NCBI GenBank assembly: GCA_002414665.1
Contig: DIAF01000012.1
Coordinates: 12,219-61,806 of the forward strand
Origin: Halieaceae bacterium UBA5085
GTDB lineage: Bacteria; Pseudomonadota; Gammaproteobacteria; Pseudomonadales; Halieaceae
Length of the DNA: 49,588 nt
Direction of reading: 5' to 3'
The notes under the pieces are model-generated. The model saw only the letters and a program-made list of their open reading frames with translations, was not told the origin of the DNA and did no database searches. This document shows, one piece after another, positions 23,512 through 31,809 of this stretch; position 1 is the first letter of the stretch; every line of letters begins with the position of its first letter. Both the position numbers and the translations under genes were made by a program.

Positions 23512-25034
23512 CTGCAAGACGCTGGCGCCGTCGGCAGCTGCTTGCCGGTTTCGGTGCGGGAGCAGCGGGTGTGGGGCTCGCCGGGCCCGCTGCGGCGCTG
23601 AGCCGTCGCGATGTGGGCAGCTGGGACGAGACGACGGATGTGCTGGTGGCAGGCTCCGGCTCGGCGGCCTGCAGCGCAGCGATTGAGGCGCGGCGCGCAG
23701 GTGCCCGCGTAGTGCTCATCGAAGCCTTGCCGAAGTTCGGCGGCTCGTCGGCCATGTCGGGCGGCGTGGTGTATGCCGGCGGCGGTACGGCCCTGCAGAA
23801 AGCGGCGGGCTTTGAAGACAGCGTGGAGGAGATGTACCGTTTTATAGCCGGCAACAGCGGCGGCCATCCCCAGTTGGCCAAGATCCAGCTCTACTGCGAG
23901 GAAAGCGTCGCCCATTTCGAGTGGCTGGTGGCCATGGGTGTGCCCTACAACGACCGCTTTACGCCGGTGAAGGAGCTGACGCTGGGCGATGAGTCGCTGT
24001 ACTACTCCGGCAACGAACTCGCCTGGCCGGCGCGGGAGATTGCGCGCCCCGTGCCGCGCGGTCACGTGCCGGGCCTGCCCGGCATGACCGGCGGCCGCAC
24101 CCTGATGGAGGCGCTGCTGGCGCAGACGGGCGCCGCGGGTGTCACGATGCGTGCCGGTGTTGCCGGTCAACGCCTGATCGTGGAGTCGGATGGCCGCGTG
24201 GCCGGCATGCAGGTGCTGGCGGACGGCGAAACACGCAATATTCGCGCGCTGCGCGGGGTCGTTCTGGCCTGCGGGGGCTTTATCCACAATCGCGAGATGG
24301 TGCAGCGCCATGCGCCTGCGCTGTTCGATTGCTCCGCGCCCTGGGGCAACGCGGGCGATCTGGGCCAGGGCATTGTCATGGGAGCCGGCGTCGGCGGAGA
24401 AACCCTGCACATGCATGAGGGTTTTGCCATCACCCCCATTTACCCGCCGGAGTCGACTCTGGCCGGCATCGTGGTGAACGCCAATGCACAGCGCTTTGTG
24501 CCCGAGGACAGCTACTATGGCGTGTTGGGCGATGCCATTGCCTACCAGCAGCAGGGCCGCGCCTGGCTGATTACCGATGCCGGCAGCAGTTTTGATTTTC
24601 CGCAGGACAATTTCCTGCTGTTGGCCGAGGCACCGACCATCGGGGATCTGGCGGCGCGCACGGATTTCCCCCAGGGCGCCTTGCAGCACACGGTCGCCTA
24701 TTACAATCGCTTTGCAGACCTGGGGCGCGACCCGCTGTTCCACAAACAGGCGCAGTACCTGCGTCCACTCGACAGGCCGCCGTTCAAAGCCTGGGACCTC
24801 TCGGTGAAGCGCGCCTTCTTCACGGCCCACACCTTCGGCGGTCTGCACACAGATATCGACGGTCGCGTGATCAGCGGTTTTGGCGAGGCCATTCCCGGCC
24901 TCTATGCCGCGGGTCGCACCACCGCAGGTTTGCCGGTGGCACCGTATATCGCCAGTGGCCTGTCTGTGGGTGACTGCACGTTCTTCGGGCGCCGTGCCGG
25001 TGTGGCGGCAGCAAACCATGAGGTCTCTGCATGA
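23508..25034 (+). CDS. Tat-exported FAD-dependent oxidoreductase (3-ketosteroid dehydrogenase/fumarate reductase-like)
   Basis: A 508-residue flavoprotein. Its N-terminus (RRWRRRQLLAGFGAGAA, 4-20) carries arginine pairs before a hydrophobic core and an Ala-rich cleavage area, so it is probably exported folded by the Tat pathway. The FAD-binding VAGSGSAACSAAIEARRAG starts at about 47 and the GGSSAMSGG loop (about 76-84) marks the fumarate reductase/KstD-like FAD_binding_2 family. The C-terminal region has AAGRTTAGLPVAPYIASGLSVGDC, the second FAD contact. The next gene encodes a c-type cytochrome, the likely electron acceptor, overlapping by 4 bp. The substrate is not readable; enoate or 3-ketosteroid desaturation are the family's known reactions. 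A Tat motif without the full consensus lowers certainty of export. Confidence 0.85.
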   Translation: MTARRWRRRQLLAGFGAGAAGVGLAGPAAALSRRDVGSWDETTDVLVAGSGSAACSAAIEARRAGARVVLIEALPKFGGSSAMSGGVVYAGGGTALQKAAGFEDSVEEMYRFIAGNSGGHPQLAKIQLYCEESVAHFEWLVAMGVPYNDRFTPVKELTLGDESLYYSGNELAWPAREIARPVPRGHVPGLPGMTGGRTLMEALLAQTGAAGVTMRAGVAGQRLIVESDGRVAGMQVLADGETRNIRALRGVVLACGGFIHNREMVQRHAPALFDCSAPWGNAGDLGQGIVMGAGVGGETLHMHEGFAITPIYPPESTLAGIVVNANAQRFVPEDSYYGVLGDAIAYQQQGRAWLITDAGSSFDFPQDNFLLLAEAPTIGDLAARTDFPQGALQHTVAYYNRFADLGRDPLFHKQAQYLRPLDRPPFKAWDLSVKRAFFTAHTFGGLHTDIDGRVISGFGEAIPGLYAAGRTTAGLPVAPYIASGLSVGDCTFFGRRAGVAAANHEVSA

Positions 25035-25450
25035 AGCCGCTCCTGCTCCTGTTGTTGCTTGCTGTGGCGCCTGCTGGCGCACAGACTGAGACAACCACCA
25101 TGCCCGAGGGTGATCCCGAGCGCGGCCGGTTGGTGTTTGGCCAGTGCCGCACCTGCCACTATCCGGAGCCCGAGGTTGGCCACAATAACGGCCCCAGCCT
25201 GTACCGTATCTTTGGTAAGGTGGCTGGCAAGCAACCGGGCTTTGAGTATTACTCGGAGACTTTCCGCAATGCGCAGTTCGTGTGGACGCCCCAGCTGTTG
25301 TACCTGTGGCTGGCAGACCCGTTGGCCATGTTTCCGGGCACCACGATGATGGCGCGCGGGATACCCGATCCGCAGCAGCGTGCGGATCTTGTCGCCTACC
25401 TGAAGCGCGCATCCGTGCGCCCACCGATCGAGGAGCAGCTGCAGGAATGA
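25031..25450 (+). CDS. periplasmic monohaem cytochrome c (class I)
   Basis: A 139-residue electron carrier. The signal peptide (MKPLLLLLLLAVAPAGAQ) is followed by the haem-attachment motif CRTCH (39-43). GPSLYRIFGKVAGKQPGFEYYS is the cytochrome c-family middle, and MM at 105-106 in GTTMMARGI provides the sixth ligand. It resembles the small membrane-independent class I cytochromes of alphaproteobacteria and mitochondria in this middle section. Start and stop overlap neighbouring genes by 4 bp each. It most likely takes electrons from the flavoprotein encoded just before it and delivers them to a terminal oxidase or respiratory chain component elsewhere. Confidence 0.9.
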   Translation: MKPLLLLLLLAVAPAGAQTETTTMPEGDPERGRLVFGQCRTCHYPEPEVGHNNGPSLYRIFGKVAGKQPGFEYYSETFRNAQFVWTPQLLYLWLADPLAMFPGTTMMARGIPDPQQRADLVAYLKRASVRPPIEEQLQE

Positions 25451-26304
25451 AGATGACGCCGCGCACTGCGCTGTATATGCCCGGGTCCAACCAGCGGGCG
25501 ATGGACAAGGCGCGTGGCTTGCCCGCCGACGCCATTATTTTCGACCTCGAAGACGCTGTGGCGCCGGAGGCCAAAGCACAGGCGCGCGCTCAGGTCGCCG
25601 AGCAGATCGCAGCCGGCGGCTACGGTGCGCGACAGCTCGTGGTGCGCTGCAATGCCCTGTCCACGCCCTGGGGCCTCGACGATCTGCAGGCCGTCGCGGC
25701 GGCGCCGGGTTTGGCGACGGTGTGCCTGCCCAAGGTGGAGTCCGTGCAACAGGTGCGCGCCGTTACCCGTGAACTCGATGCCTGTGGCCGCAGCGACATG
25801 GTCATCTGGGCGATGATCGAAACGCCAGCGGGTGTGGCGCGCGTCGAGCAGATTGCGGACTGCGAGCGCGTGGACGCGCTGCTCATGGGCACCACTGACC
25901 TCTGTGCAGAGCTGCGCCTGCCACCGGACGAGCAGCGCCAGGGTCTGTCCTATGCCCTGCAGCGCTGTGTACTGGCGGCACGGCTGGCCGGCATCATGGT
26001 GCTGGACGGCGTCTATCTCGATATCGGCAACAGCGCCGGGTTGCGGGCCGTGTGCGAGCAGGGGCGGGCGCTGGGCTTCGACGGCAAGACGCTGATACAT
26101 CCAGGGCAGATCGTGATCGCCAACGCCGTGTTCGGGCCCTCTGCGGCGGCGGTGGAACATGCCCGTCAGCTGCTCGCACTGTGGCAGGAAACCACGGACG
26201 CGGGCGCTGCCGTCGCGGTGCTCGACGGCAAGCTGATCGAATCGATGCATGTGGATGAGGCGCGTCGCGTGCTGGCTACCGCCGAGCATATTGCCCGGCT
26301 GTAG
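25447..26304 (+). CDS. CoA ester lyase (HpcH/HpaI, citrate-lyase beta-like)
   Basis: A 285-residue TIM-barrel lyase of the group that cleaves malyl-, citramalyl- or related beta-hydroxyacyl-CoA to two smaller compounds, with Mg2+. The start RTALYMPGSNQRAMDKA gives the CoA-binding region, IIFDLEDAV (30-38) carries the metal-contact Glu/Asp, and the WAMIETPAGV segment (residues ~120) another conserved metal Glu. GKTLIHPGQI is the C-terminal signature. Translation begins at the ATG at 25447 overlapping the cytochrome stop; upstream in-frame residues are shadow sequence. It closes the four-gene overlap chain. Its product could feed the thiolase-type enzymes downstream on the other strand. Confidence 0.87.
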   Translation: MKMTPRTALYMPGSNQRAMDKARGLPADAIIFDLEDAVAPEAKAQARAQVAEQIAAGGYGARQLVVRCNALSTPWGLDDLQAVAAAPGLATVCLPKVESVQQVRAVTRELDACGRSDMVIWAMIETPAGVARVEQIADCERVDALLMGTTDLCAELRLPPDEQRQGLSYALQRCVLAARLAGIMVLDGVYLDIGNSAGLRAVCEQGRALGFDGKTLIHPGQIVIANAVFGPSAAAVEHARQLLALWQETTDAGAAVAVLDGKLIESMHVDEARRVLATAEHIARL

Positions 26305-26323
26305 CGCAGGCGCTGCGTGTTGC

Positions 26324-27511
26324 TCAGCGCTTGATAATCACCGAGCTGCCGTGCCCAAACAGGCCCTGGTTGGCGGTGATTCCCACCTTTGCACCCGCGA
26401 CCTGACGGTCACCACACTCGCCGCGCAGCTGCCAGGTGAGCTCGCAGACCTGTGCCAGTGCCTGTGCCGGCACGGCTTCACCGAAGCAGGCCAGACCGCC
26501 TGAGGGGTTCACCGGTATCCTGCCACCTACCGCTGTATCACCGCGGCGCAGCAACTGTGCCGCTTCACCGCGCGGTGCCAGCTGCAGGTCCTCAATCCAG
26601 TCCAGCTCCAGCGCCGTCGACAGGTCGTAGACTTCTGCTACATCGACGTCTTCGGGACCGATACCGGCCTCTTCGTAGGCCTTGACCGGCAGCGCCGCAC
26701 GGAAGCTGTGCGCCTCAATGCCTGCGGCCGCTGCGGAGTCGGTGGCGATATCCGGCATTTCTACCACCGCGCTGGCAAAGCTGGGCGTGACGGTGGAAAT
26801 AGCCGCAATCCGCGGTGCGTCGGCCTTGCCAATGCGGCGAGCGTAGTCAGCGCTGCAAATGATCAGTGCGGCACCGCCGTCGCTGGTCGCGCAGATATCC
26901 ATCAGCCGCAGCGGGTCCGCCACCATGGCGGAGGCCGCCACGTCTTCCGCGGTAAAACACTTGCGGTAGCGCGCTCTTGGGTTTTTGCTGCCGATCAGGG
27001 AGTTCTTCACCTTCACCGCCGCGAAGTCTTCCAGCGTGTCACCGTACAGGTCCATACGGCGGCGGGCATACAGGGCAAAATAGGTCGGGTTGGTGATGCC
27101 AAGGTAAAAACGTACCCAGTCCGGATCCTCTGGACGGTAGCCACCGGCAGGGGCAAGGAAGCCTTTGGGGGTGGTGTCCGCGCCGATGACCAGGGCGACA
27201 TCGCAGGCCCCCGCAAGAATTTTGTTGCGCGCAGCCGCGAGTGCCTGTGACCCCGAGGCGCAGGCAGCATAGGAGGTGTTCACCTCACACCCCTGCCAGC
27301 CCAGTGCCTGGGCAAAGGTGGCGCCTGCGACATAGCCCGGGTAGCCGCAACGCACGGTGGCGCCGCCGGACACGAAGCCGACGTCCTGCCAGGGGATGCC
27401 GGCATCCGCCAGCGCCTCGCGCGCTGCGGCGACGCCGTATTCAACGAAATTGTGTCCCCACTTGCCCCAGGGGTGCATGCCCGCACCAATTATGGCGATG
27501 TCATTGCTCAT
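26324..27511 (-). CDS. thiolase-fold lipid-transfer/SCP-x-like enzyme without the GHP histidine
   Basis: A 395-residue thiolase-superfamily protein of the SCP-x/lipid-transfer group. The nucleophile cysteine is kept in NTSYAACASGSQA (Cys84). The second half has NPSGG, but the usual GHP, whose histidine activates the substrate, reads GEA in ACFGEAVPAQA. The C-terminal cysteine/glycine motif also reads TANQGLFGHGSS. This subfamily is found with a DUF35 zinc-ribbon partner, as here (4-bp overlap). In steroid side-chain degradation such pairs (Ltp2 with a DUF35 protein) act as retro-aldolases rather than thiolases. The chosen start ATG at 27511 overlaps the partner's stop; a longer frame upstream lies inside that gene. 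Confidence 0.82.
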   Translation of the reverse strand: MSNDIAIIGAGMHPWGKWGHNFVEYGVAAAREALADAGIPWQDVGFVSGGATVRCGYPGYVAGATFAQALGWQGCEVNTSYAACASGSQALAAARNKILAGACDVALVIGADTTPKGFLAPAGGYRPEDPDWVRFYLGITNPTYFALYARRRMDLYGDTLEDFAAVKVKNSLIGSKNPRARYRKCFTAEDVAASAMVADPLRLMDICATSDGGAALIICSADYARRIGKADAPRIAAISTVTPSFASAVVEMPDIATDSAAAAGIEAHSFRAALPVKAYEEAGIGPEDVDVAEVYDLSTALELDWIEDLQLAPRGEAAQLLRRGDTAVGGRIPVNPSGGLACFGEAVPAQALAQVCELTWQLRGECGDRQVAGAKVGITANQGLFGHGSSVIIKR

Positions 27512-27960
27512 CAGTGCTGCTCCCCCTGTTCTGCCAGTGGCCGCCATTTCCAGGTCATCTTGATGTCGTCATCGGTTTCATGCAGCGGCTCCAGCACCAG
27601 CTCCATTGCCATGCCTACCTTGAGGTCGCTGACATTGACGCCGGTGACAACCTGCCCCAGCACCGTCATCTGCTCTTCCTCCAACGTCACCGCGGCGATG
27701 GTATAGGGCTCGAAGGGCTCAGCGGCCACAAAAGGCGCTGGCGGCTTGTAGCAGGCGTTGGTGTAGCTCCACACCCGACCGGTCCGGCTCAGCTGTACCT
27801 CGCGGAAGTCGGTGCTGTCGCAGTCCGGGTTTTTGCAGTAGCGCTGCTGTTTGGGAAAGAAATACGTGCCACAGGCACAGCACTGGGTGCCGATCAGCCG
27901 CGGCTTGTCGTCCATTGTGAACCAGCCTTCAATGGCCGGTGCCTGGGGTTTCTCATTCAT
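27511..27960 (-). CDS. DUF35 OB-fold/zinc-ribbon acyl-CoA partner protein
   Basis: A 149-residue protein with the DUF35 architecture: an N-terminal zinc ribbon (Cys27/28-x-Cys30 and Cys42-x4-Cys47) and a C-terminal OB-fold (VWSYTNACYKPPAPF onwards). DUF35 proteins bind CoA and work with a thiolase-fold catalyst; the partner gene follows directly and overlaps by 4 bp. The start ATG at 27960 has GGAGAAT before it; a longer upstream frame is shadow. It is the first gene of the pair and lies 246 bp below the AraC gene. Confidence 0.85.
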   Translation of the reverse strand: MNEKPQAPAIEGWFTMDDKPRLIGTQCCACGTYFFPKQQRYCKNPDCDSTDFREVQLSRTGRVWSYTNACYKPPAPFVAAEPFEPYTIAAVTLEEEQMTVLGQVVTGVNVSDLKVGMAMELVLEPLHETDDDIKMTWKWRPLAEQGEQH

Positions 27961-28206
27961 GGGGATTCTCCGCCGAAACGCGGCCTGCAGGGTACTACCC
28001 GGCACCTGCGCAGGCAACCGGGCGGCCAGGGTGGGGCGCTTCTCCAGTGGCGGGTATATCAATGCAGACCTTCCCGTCTGGGCGCCACGGCCCGGCTTTG
28101 GCGAAAGCGTCACCGCAGAAAGGCTCTTCGTTGTATTATTGGAACCTGCGCCGTGATGAGTGGCGTAGTGGGTCGGGGTGTTTTTCCCCCGTCTAAATGT
28201 GTGGTG

Positions 28207-29193
28207 CTATGTAACGTCGTGCTTCTGCTGCGCTGCCTGCCGCAGTGGGGGCACCCCGAACACCCGCTTGTAGGCCCGCGAAAACGCCGCTTCCGATTGA
28301 TAGCCCAGATCTTCGGCCAGCTCGGTAAGCGTCACCGGGGATTGCAGGATCTTTATCCGCGCGAGGTTCATGCGCCAGTCCGTCAAATAGTGCTTTACCG
28401 AAGTGCCGAGCACCTCACTGAAGCGAGCGGAGAAGCCCGAGCGTGACATGCCCGCCTGCTCGGCCAGACGGTCCACAGTCCAGTGAGTTTCCGGATGGGC
28501 GTGGATGGCGGCCAGTGCCTTGCCCAGCTTCGGGTCTTCCAGGGCGCCGAGCCAGCCCTTGCCGGCATCCGGCGCGTGTTCAATCCAGTGGCGGATGGCG
28601 TGGATGACGATGATATCCGCCAGGTGCGCCATCACCGTTTCACCGCCCGGTGCCAGGGACGCGGCTTCCTGTTCCATCAGCTCGATCATCGCCTGCAGCG
28701 GGCCGGGCAGGTCGGCTCCGCCGCACTGGATATGAATGATCTGTGGCAACTGGCTGACCAGTTTCTGCCCGGCGATATGATCAAAGCTCAGCACCCCGCA
28801 GATCAGCCGCGTTTTTTCACCTGCGCCATTTTCTCCGTCGCCGCCGTAGCGCATGTATTCAAGGCGCTCGGAGAGTCTGGTCACCGGAATATCAAAGAAC
28901 GGCTCACAGGACTGGTCTGCCCGGTGCGCAATGCAGTGGCCTTCGCCTTTGGGGATCAGCGCCAGCTCGCCGGGTTTCAGGTGGAGGCTCTCGTTGTCGT
29001 TGAAACGCAGCCAGCAGCTGCCCTCGGTGAGAATGTGGAACATCATCATGCCGGCCATGGGCGGCATCTCGATGCCCCAGGGGGCGGTCAATTCCGAGTT
29101 GGCATACACCGCCCCGTTCAGTCGCAGGGAGTAGAGCGTCTCGCCCAGGGTATCGGCGCGGGCAGGGATGTCTCTGGGCAGTTCGGAGGCCAT
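28207..29193 (-). CDS. AraC family transcriptional regulator with cupin ligand domain
   Basis: A 328-residue regulator. Its first half (about 20-190) looks like the cupin domain of the AraC group that binds an effector (MMMFHILTEGSCWLRF, ELALIPKGEGH), and the last hundred residues have two helix-turn-helices: HWTVDRLAEQAGMSRSGFSARF (about 236-257) and LTELAEDLGYQSEAAFSRAYKRVFG. The ATG at 29193 was chosen over a far-upstream frame because it begins with family-like sequence and avoids the divergent promoter. The gene faces the NmrA-like reductase across 140 bp, the classical arrangement of a regulator and its target. An inverted repeat GGGTG/CACCC (29281-29296) in the gap may be its site. Confidence 0.9.
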   Translation of the reverse strand: MASELPRDIPARADTLGETLYSLRLNGAVYANSELTAPWGIEMPPMAGMMMFHILTEGSCWLRFNDNESLHLKPGELALIPKGEGHCIAHRADQSCEPFFDIPVTRLSERLEYMRYGGDGENGAGEKTRLICGVLSFDHIAGQKLVSQLPQIIHIQCGGADLPGPLQAMIELMEQEAASLAPGGETVMAHLADIIVIHAIRHWIEHAPDAGKGWLGALEDPKLGKALAAIHAHPETHWTVDRLAEQAGMSRSGFSARFSEVLGTSVKHYLTDWRMNLARIKILQSPVTLTELAEDLGYQSEAAFSRAYKRVFGVPPLRQAAQQKHDVT

Positions 29194-29333
29194 ATGGGCT
29201 GCCTTTTTGGATAATCTGCAAAGAAATATGGCTATACAGGCATTAAAATTCAAGTTTTCGCCCTTTAGACTGGCCTCATCGGGTGGCTGATCACCCACAT
29301 CCAACAGACCTTGACGATCGGAGATGATGAGGC

Positions 29334-30188
29334 ATGAACAACGACGTGATTGCAGTGATTGGGGCTACCGGCAAAACCGGTGTGCGAGTGGCAACACGGT
29401 TGGGCGAGCGGGGGCGGGCAGTGCGGGCACTTTCGCGTAACGCATCGATCCCGTTCGACTGGCAAGACCGGGCCACCTGGCCGGCGGCACTGGCCGGCGT
29501 AAGCGCCGCCTATGTGACGTATTACCCGGATCTGGCCATGCCGCAGGCTGAAGAGGACATCCGCGCTTTGGTCGCGCTGGCCAGGCAGCAGGGTGTCGAG
29601 CACATGGTGCTGCTGTCGGGCCGTGGTGAAGAGGGCGCCCAGCGCGCCGAGCGGGTGCTGATCAACAGCGGTCTGGCCTGGAATGTGGTGCGTGCCAGCT
29701 GGTTCATGCAGAACTTCAGCGAGAGTTTCATGCTCGAGGGTCTTCAAGCGGGAGAGCTGGTGCTGCCGCAGCCGCGAGCCCGCGAGCCGTTTATTGATGT
29801 GGACGACATTGCCGATGTGGCCGTCGCGGCGCTGACTGAGCCGGCGCTGCGTCACCAGCTGCTGGAAGTCACCGGCCCCGAGCTGCTGACCTTTGCCGAG
29901 AGCGTGCAGGCCATAGCCGAGGCCAGCGGTCGCGACATCGGCTTTACCCCGGTGCCGGTGGATGCCTATCTCACTGCTGCGAAGGCCGAGGGCCTGCCGG
30001 ATGACATTGCCTGGCTGATCAACGAGCTGTTCGTGCATGTGCTCGATGGCCGCAATGAAAGCACCACCGATACCGTCCAGCAGGTACTGGGCCGCCCGGC
30101 GCGCAGTCTTGCTGAGTATGTGGCTCGTATGGCGGCCTCCGGTGTCTGGTCTGTACCCGGGGCATCCGTCAACGGGAAAGCGGCATGA
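29334..30188 (+). CDS. NmrA-like NAD(P)H-binding reductase
   Basis: A 284-residue Rossmann-fold protein of the NmrA/QOR2-like atypical SDR group. The nucleotide motif AVIGATGKTGVRVATRL (7-23) is followed by RALSRN, and there is no typical Tyr-x3-Lys, in keeping with the group. QOR2-type members reduce quinones, while others sense NADP. It is divergent from the AraC regulator and overlaps a membrane-protein gene by 4 bp. It could protect from quinones or take part in the same catabolic setting; neither can be told from the sequence. Confidence 0.83.
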   Translation: MNNDVIAVIGATGKTGVRVATRLGERGRAVRALSRNASIPFDWQDRATWPAALAGVSAAYVTYYPDLAMPQAEEDIRALVALARQQGVEHMVLLSGRGEEGAQRAERVLINSGLAWNVVRASWFMQNFSESFMLEGLQAGELVLPQPRAREPFIDVDDIADVAVAALTEPALRHQLLEVTGPELLTFAESVQAIAEASGRDIGFTPVPVDAYLTAAKAEGLPDDIAWLINELFVHVLDGRNESTTDTVQQVLGRPARSLAEYVARMAASGVWSVPGASVNGKAA

Positions 30189-30622
30189 GCGCGTTATTCT
30201 CCATGATGACAAAGAAAATGCTTGCCAGGGCCTGTGTCACATTCGGGGTGCTGGTGTATGCGCTGGTGATTCCGTATCTGGAGATCAACCCGTCGCATGT
30301 GTTCAATGAGGCATGGCCGCCCCACGCACGCCTGCATGAGGTATGGCAGCTCACAACCCATTGTACGCTCGGCCTGCTGGCGTTGTGGCTGACCTGGTGG
30401 CGCGGCGCGGTAGCTATTGCCAGTCTGGTGAATGTCTGTGTGATGGGCGGCGTGCTGATGGCGTATCTCCTTGCAGATGGTTACGGCGGCTCCATCCATT
30501 CGGGTAACCTGGAAAGCGTGGTGCTGGGCGTGCCTGTGGCCGTTTTTGCGGCGGGGGTTGTGGTGGTGCTGGCAACAGTTGCTCTGTGGCTGGGCAGGCC
30601 GCATCCCGACAATGCCGTGTAG
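30185..30622 (+). CDS. four-helix membrane protein of unknown function
   Basis: A 145-residue integral membrane protein with about four hydrophobic helices: ACVTFGVLVYALVIPYL, LTTHCTLGLLALWLTWW, VAIASLVNVCVMGGVLMAYLL, and VVLGVPVAVFAAGVVVVLATVALWL. A short conserved-looking loop HVFNEAWPPHARLHEVWQ sits after the first helix; its histidines and tryptophans could bind a metal or quinone, but this is only a possibility. It overlaps the NmrA-like gene by 4 bp, so the pair is co-translated and probably controlled by the divergent AraC protein. I do not recognise the family with certainty; it resembles small uncharacterised proteins near NmrA-like genes. Confidence 0.78.
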   Translation: MSALFSMMTKKMLARACVTFGVLVYALVIPYLEINPSHVFNEAWPPHARLHEVWQLTTHCTLGLLALWLTWWRGAVAIASLVNVCVMGGVLMAYLLADGYGGSIHSGNLESVVLGVPVAVFAAGVVVVLATVALWLGRPHPDNAV

Positions 30623-31044
30623 AATTGTGCGCGCCGTACCCGCCTGTCTTGACTGTCGCATTGGCAGTCATTTCTTCGTCTCTGTTACTCGTTTCATACG
30701 GCCCCGGATGCAGCCTACCGTGCGGAATCACTCTGATGAACTGCGGGTAGCACCGAATTGCTGCCAAAACTGTCCGAGAAAAGACCACTGGAAAAATTGA
30801 ATAACCCCCCTCACAGGTAAAGAGGAAACAACAAGGTCGCTGATCGTCGTCTTGGCCAGGTTTTCGGGGCCGACGGTAGCGGAGGAGGGGCGGTCGCGGT
30901 CAACCGCTCTGGGATGTCATTAAGCGGGAGCGCCGGTTCAGTAAGTTGTGCTTGCTGCCACGCATTTCGGGCCGGCGCGCACAGCCGTCGCCGCACGCGC
31001 GACAATATGCGCCGTCTCAATCAAGCAGAATCAGGAGTACCAGC
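30623..31044. other. 422-bp non-coding gap
   Basis: No convincing gene on either strand. It holds the weak hairpin noted at 30650-30670 and a run of C (AACCCCCC). Otherwise I see nothing functional. It must contain the promoter of the SDR gene at 31045, but no strong hexamer pair stands out. Confidence 0.5.
30650..30670 (+). terminator. possible weak terminator after the NmrA-membrane pair
   Basis: TGACTG pairs with CAGTCA across a nine-base loop and is followed by TTTCTTC. The stem is short and the T run interrupted, so it is only a weak candidate. Confidence 0.33.
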
Positions 31045-31809
31045 ATGAAGAAACGCTATGCCATGACCGGTGGAGCCACGGGTATCGGCGCCGCACTGCG
31101 TGAGCAGCTCTGTGCGGCGGGCCACGAAGTGATTTCGATCGATATCAAGGAGGGTGACATCATTGCCGACCTCTCCACCCAGGAAGGCCGTGATCGCGCC
31201 CTGGCCGCCGTGCGGGAGCGCGCTGCCGATGGCCTCGACGGGTTTATCCCCTGTGCCGGCCTGCCGCCCGTCGCCCCGCCACGTATCATTGCTGCGGTGA
31301 ACTATTTCGCAGCGGTTGTCATGGCCACGGGCTTGCAGGATCTGGTGGGCAAGCGGCGTGGTACGGTGTTGCTGGTGAGCTCGAACTCTGCCCCCATGAC
31401 CCAAACCTCGCACCCGCTGGCCCAGGCCTTTCTCGCGGGCGATGAGCCGACGGCACTGGACGTGGCGGCGGGTGAAATGGGGCAGACGGTGTACTCGGCC
31501 TCAAAGCATGCGCTGACCGTGTGGATGCGGCGCAATGTGGTGGTCTGGGCAAAAGCCGGGGTAAGGCTGAACGCGGTTGCCCCTGGTATCACCGATACAC
31601 CGCTGACTCAGCAGGTGTTTGCCGATGAGCAGTTGGGCGGCGTGATGCGCGACTTCAGCGCCATGGTGCCCTGGGGCCAGACCGCGCAGCCGGCTCAAAT
31701 CGCCAACGTGATGCGCTTTATGCTCAGTGACGAGGCGGACTTCGTGTGCGGCTCCGTGTTCTTTGTCGATGGCGGTTCCGATGCCATGCTGCGCAGCGAT
31801 CAGTTCTGA
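31045..31809 (+). CDS. SDR of the 3-alpha-hydroxysteroid dehydrogenase/carbonyl reductase type (HsdA-like)
   Basis: A 254-residue classical SDR. The nucleotide motif TGGATGIG (8-15) is followed by IDIKEGDIIADLST, a stretch characteristic of the HsdA/3-alpha-HSD group of Comamonas, and later DGGSDAMLRSDQF, again like that group's ending. Ser112/113 and Tyr150-x3-Lys154 (YSASK) form the active site. The ATG at 31045 has CAGGAG before it; a longer frame into the gap was rejected. It faces the lipid-transport operon tail to tail, their stops overlapping by 10 bp. The family reduces or oxidises secondary alcohols on steroids and other bulky substrates; the exact one is unknown. Confidence 0.85.
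   Translation: MKKRYAMTGGATGIGAALREQLCAAGHEVISIDIKEGDIIADLSTQEGRDRALAAVRERAADGLDGFIPCAGLPPVAPPRIIAAVNYFAAVVMATGLQDLVGKRRGTVLLVSSNSAPMTQTSHPLAQAFLAGDEPTALDVAAGEMGQTVYSASKHALTVWMRRNVVVWAKAGVRLNAVAPGITDTPLTQQVFADEQLGGVMRDFSAMVPWGQTAQPAQIANVMRFMLSDEADFVCGSVFFVDGGSDAMLRSDQF

Noticed and set aside
23478..25574. Minus-strand open frame of about 700 codons opposite the flavoprotein and cytochrome genes
   Set aside because: Shadow of overlapping real genes on the other strand, with no domain pattern.
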